This document shows positions 27,466-27,672 of a DNA stretch of 27,672 nucleotides, one piece after another; position 1 is the first letter of the stretch; the number at the start of each line of letters is the position of its first letter. This DNA comes from Pirellulales bacterium (GTDB lineage: Bacteria; Planctomycetota; Planctomycetia; Pirellulales; Thermoguttaceae): assembly GCA_030605745.1 (NCBI GenBank), contig JAUWHT010000207.1:1-27672 (forward strand), in the 5' to 3' direction. The notes under the pieces were generated by a model. That model had not been told where the DNA came from. It saw only the letters and a program-made list of their open reading frames with translations, and made no database searches. The position numbers and the translations under genes are program-made.

Positions 27466-27672
27466 ATGGTCCGAAAATCCATCATCAAAACGAAACTGAA
27501 GCAAGACGTCACCAAGACCAGGCTCGATCTGGAGCCACACCAGATCATCCTTCGGCCGCTGGTGACCGAGAAAGGTATGCACAAAGCCAGCCGATACAAC
27601 GCCTATGCCTTCGAGGTGAACCGGCTGGCCGGCAAGGACGACATCCGGCGTGCGGTCGAGGAACTGTTCAAC
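27466..27672 (+). CDS. rplW: 50S ribosomal protein L23, partial
   Basis: The first 69 residues are in the window and the 3' end is cut off by the window edge. After a short basic N-terminus, QIILRPLVTEKGMHKASRYN and AYAFEVNRLAGKDDIRRAVEELF match the L23 core that binds 23S rRNA and forms the trigger-factor and SRP docking site at the tunnel exit. The ATG lies eight bases after the rplD stop. No real Shine-Dalgarno is present in front of it because the heptad array occupies the space, so coupling to rplD translation is likely. Confidence 0.93.
   Translation, partial: MVRKSIIKTKLKQDVTKTRLDLEPHQIILRPLVTEKGMHKASRYNAYAFEVNRLAGKDDIRRAVEELFN

Overview
The window looks like a chromosomal stretch of a GC-rich planctomycete, probably of the Pirellulales type. 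The evidence is a DUF1570-type peptidase with a signal peptide, a secreted PQQ-type propeller with a methyltransferase-like N-terminus, a J-like/LamG membrane protein, and an EF-G whose G-domain sequence resembles the subfamily known from spirochaetes and planctomycetes. Lineage is inferred from protein style only; there is no rRNA here.

Layout. Positions 1-5950 are accessory. They hold a 597-aa FMN/TIM-barrel-like protein of unknown function (minus) between two 49-bp REP-like repeats, a divergent pair of exported proteins (425 aa minus, DUF1570 peptidase plus), and a hicB-hicA toxin-antitoxin pair. Positions 5951-9113 hold a coiled-coil protein (plus) convergent with a J-like/TM/LamG protein (minus). 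From 9300 the core translation and transcription genes run on the plus strand: rplJ, rplL, rpoB, rpoC, rpsL, rpsG, a retropepsin-like protein, the PQQ/methyltransferase-like protein, fusA, then after a clear promoter rpsJ, rplC, rplD and the start of rplW. Thus rplJL-rpoBC, the str operon and the S10 operon lie head to tail. rplK and rplA do not precede rplJ, no tuf lies in the window, and two foreign-looking genes sit between rpsG and fusA.

The most unusual content is non-coding. Strict 7-bp tandem repeats, with a different heptamer at each site, sit on or beside stop codons at seven gene junctions: coiled-coil/LamG, rplL/rpoB, rpoB/rpoC, rpsL/rpsG, PQQ/fusA, rplC/rplD and rplD/rplW. Two arrays are built as four heptads plus four inverted heptads. 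At five genes the element supplies the stop codon, usually with the last few residues. These resemble the short tandemly repeated repetitive (STRR) heptamers known in cyanobacteria, but here they lie inside ribosomal-protein and RNA polymerase operons. Other structured DNA includes a gap-free four-way junction between rplJ and rplL, a nested long palindrome directly before rplJ, and phased T-tracts before the rpsJ promoter.

The core genes make RNA polymerase beta and beta', the ribosomal stalk (L10, L7/L12), 30S and 50S proteins and elongation factor G. The structured junctions are candidate points of mRNA processing, attenuation or translational coupling among them.
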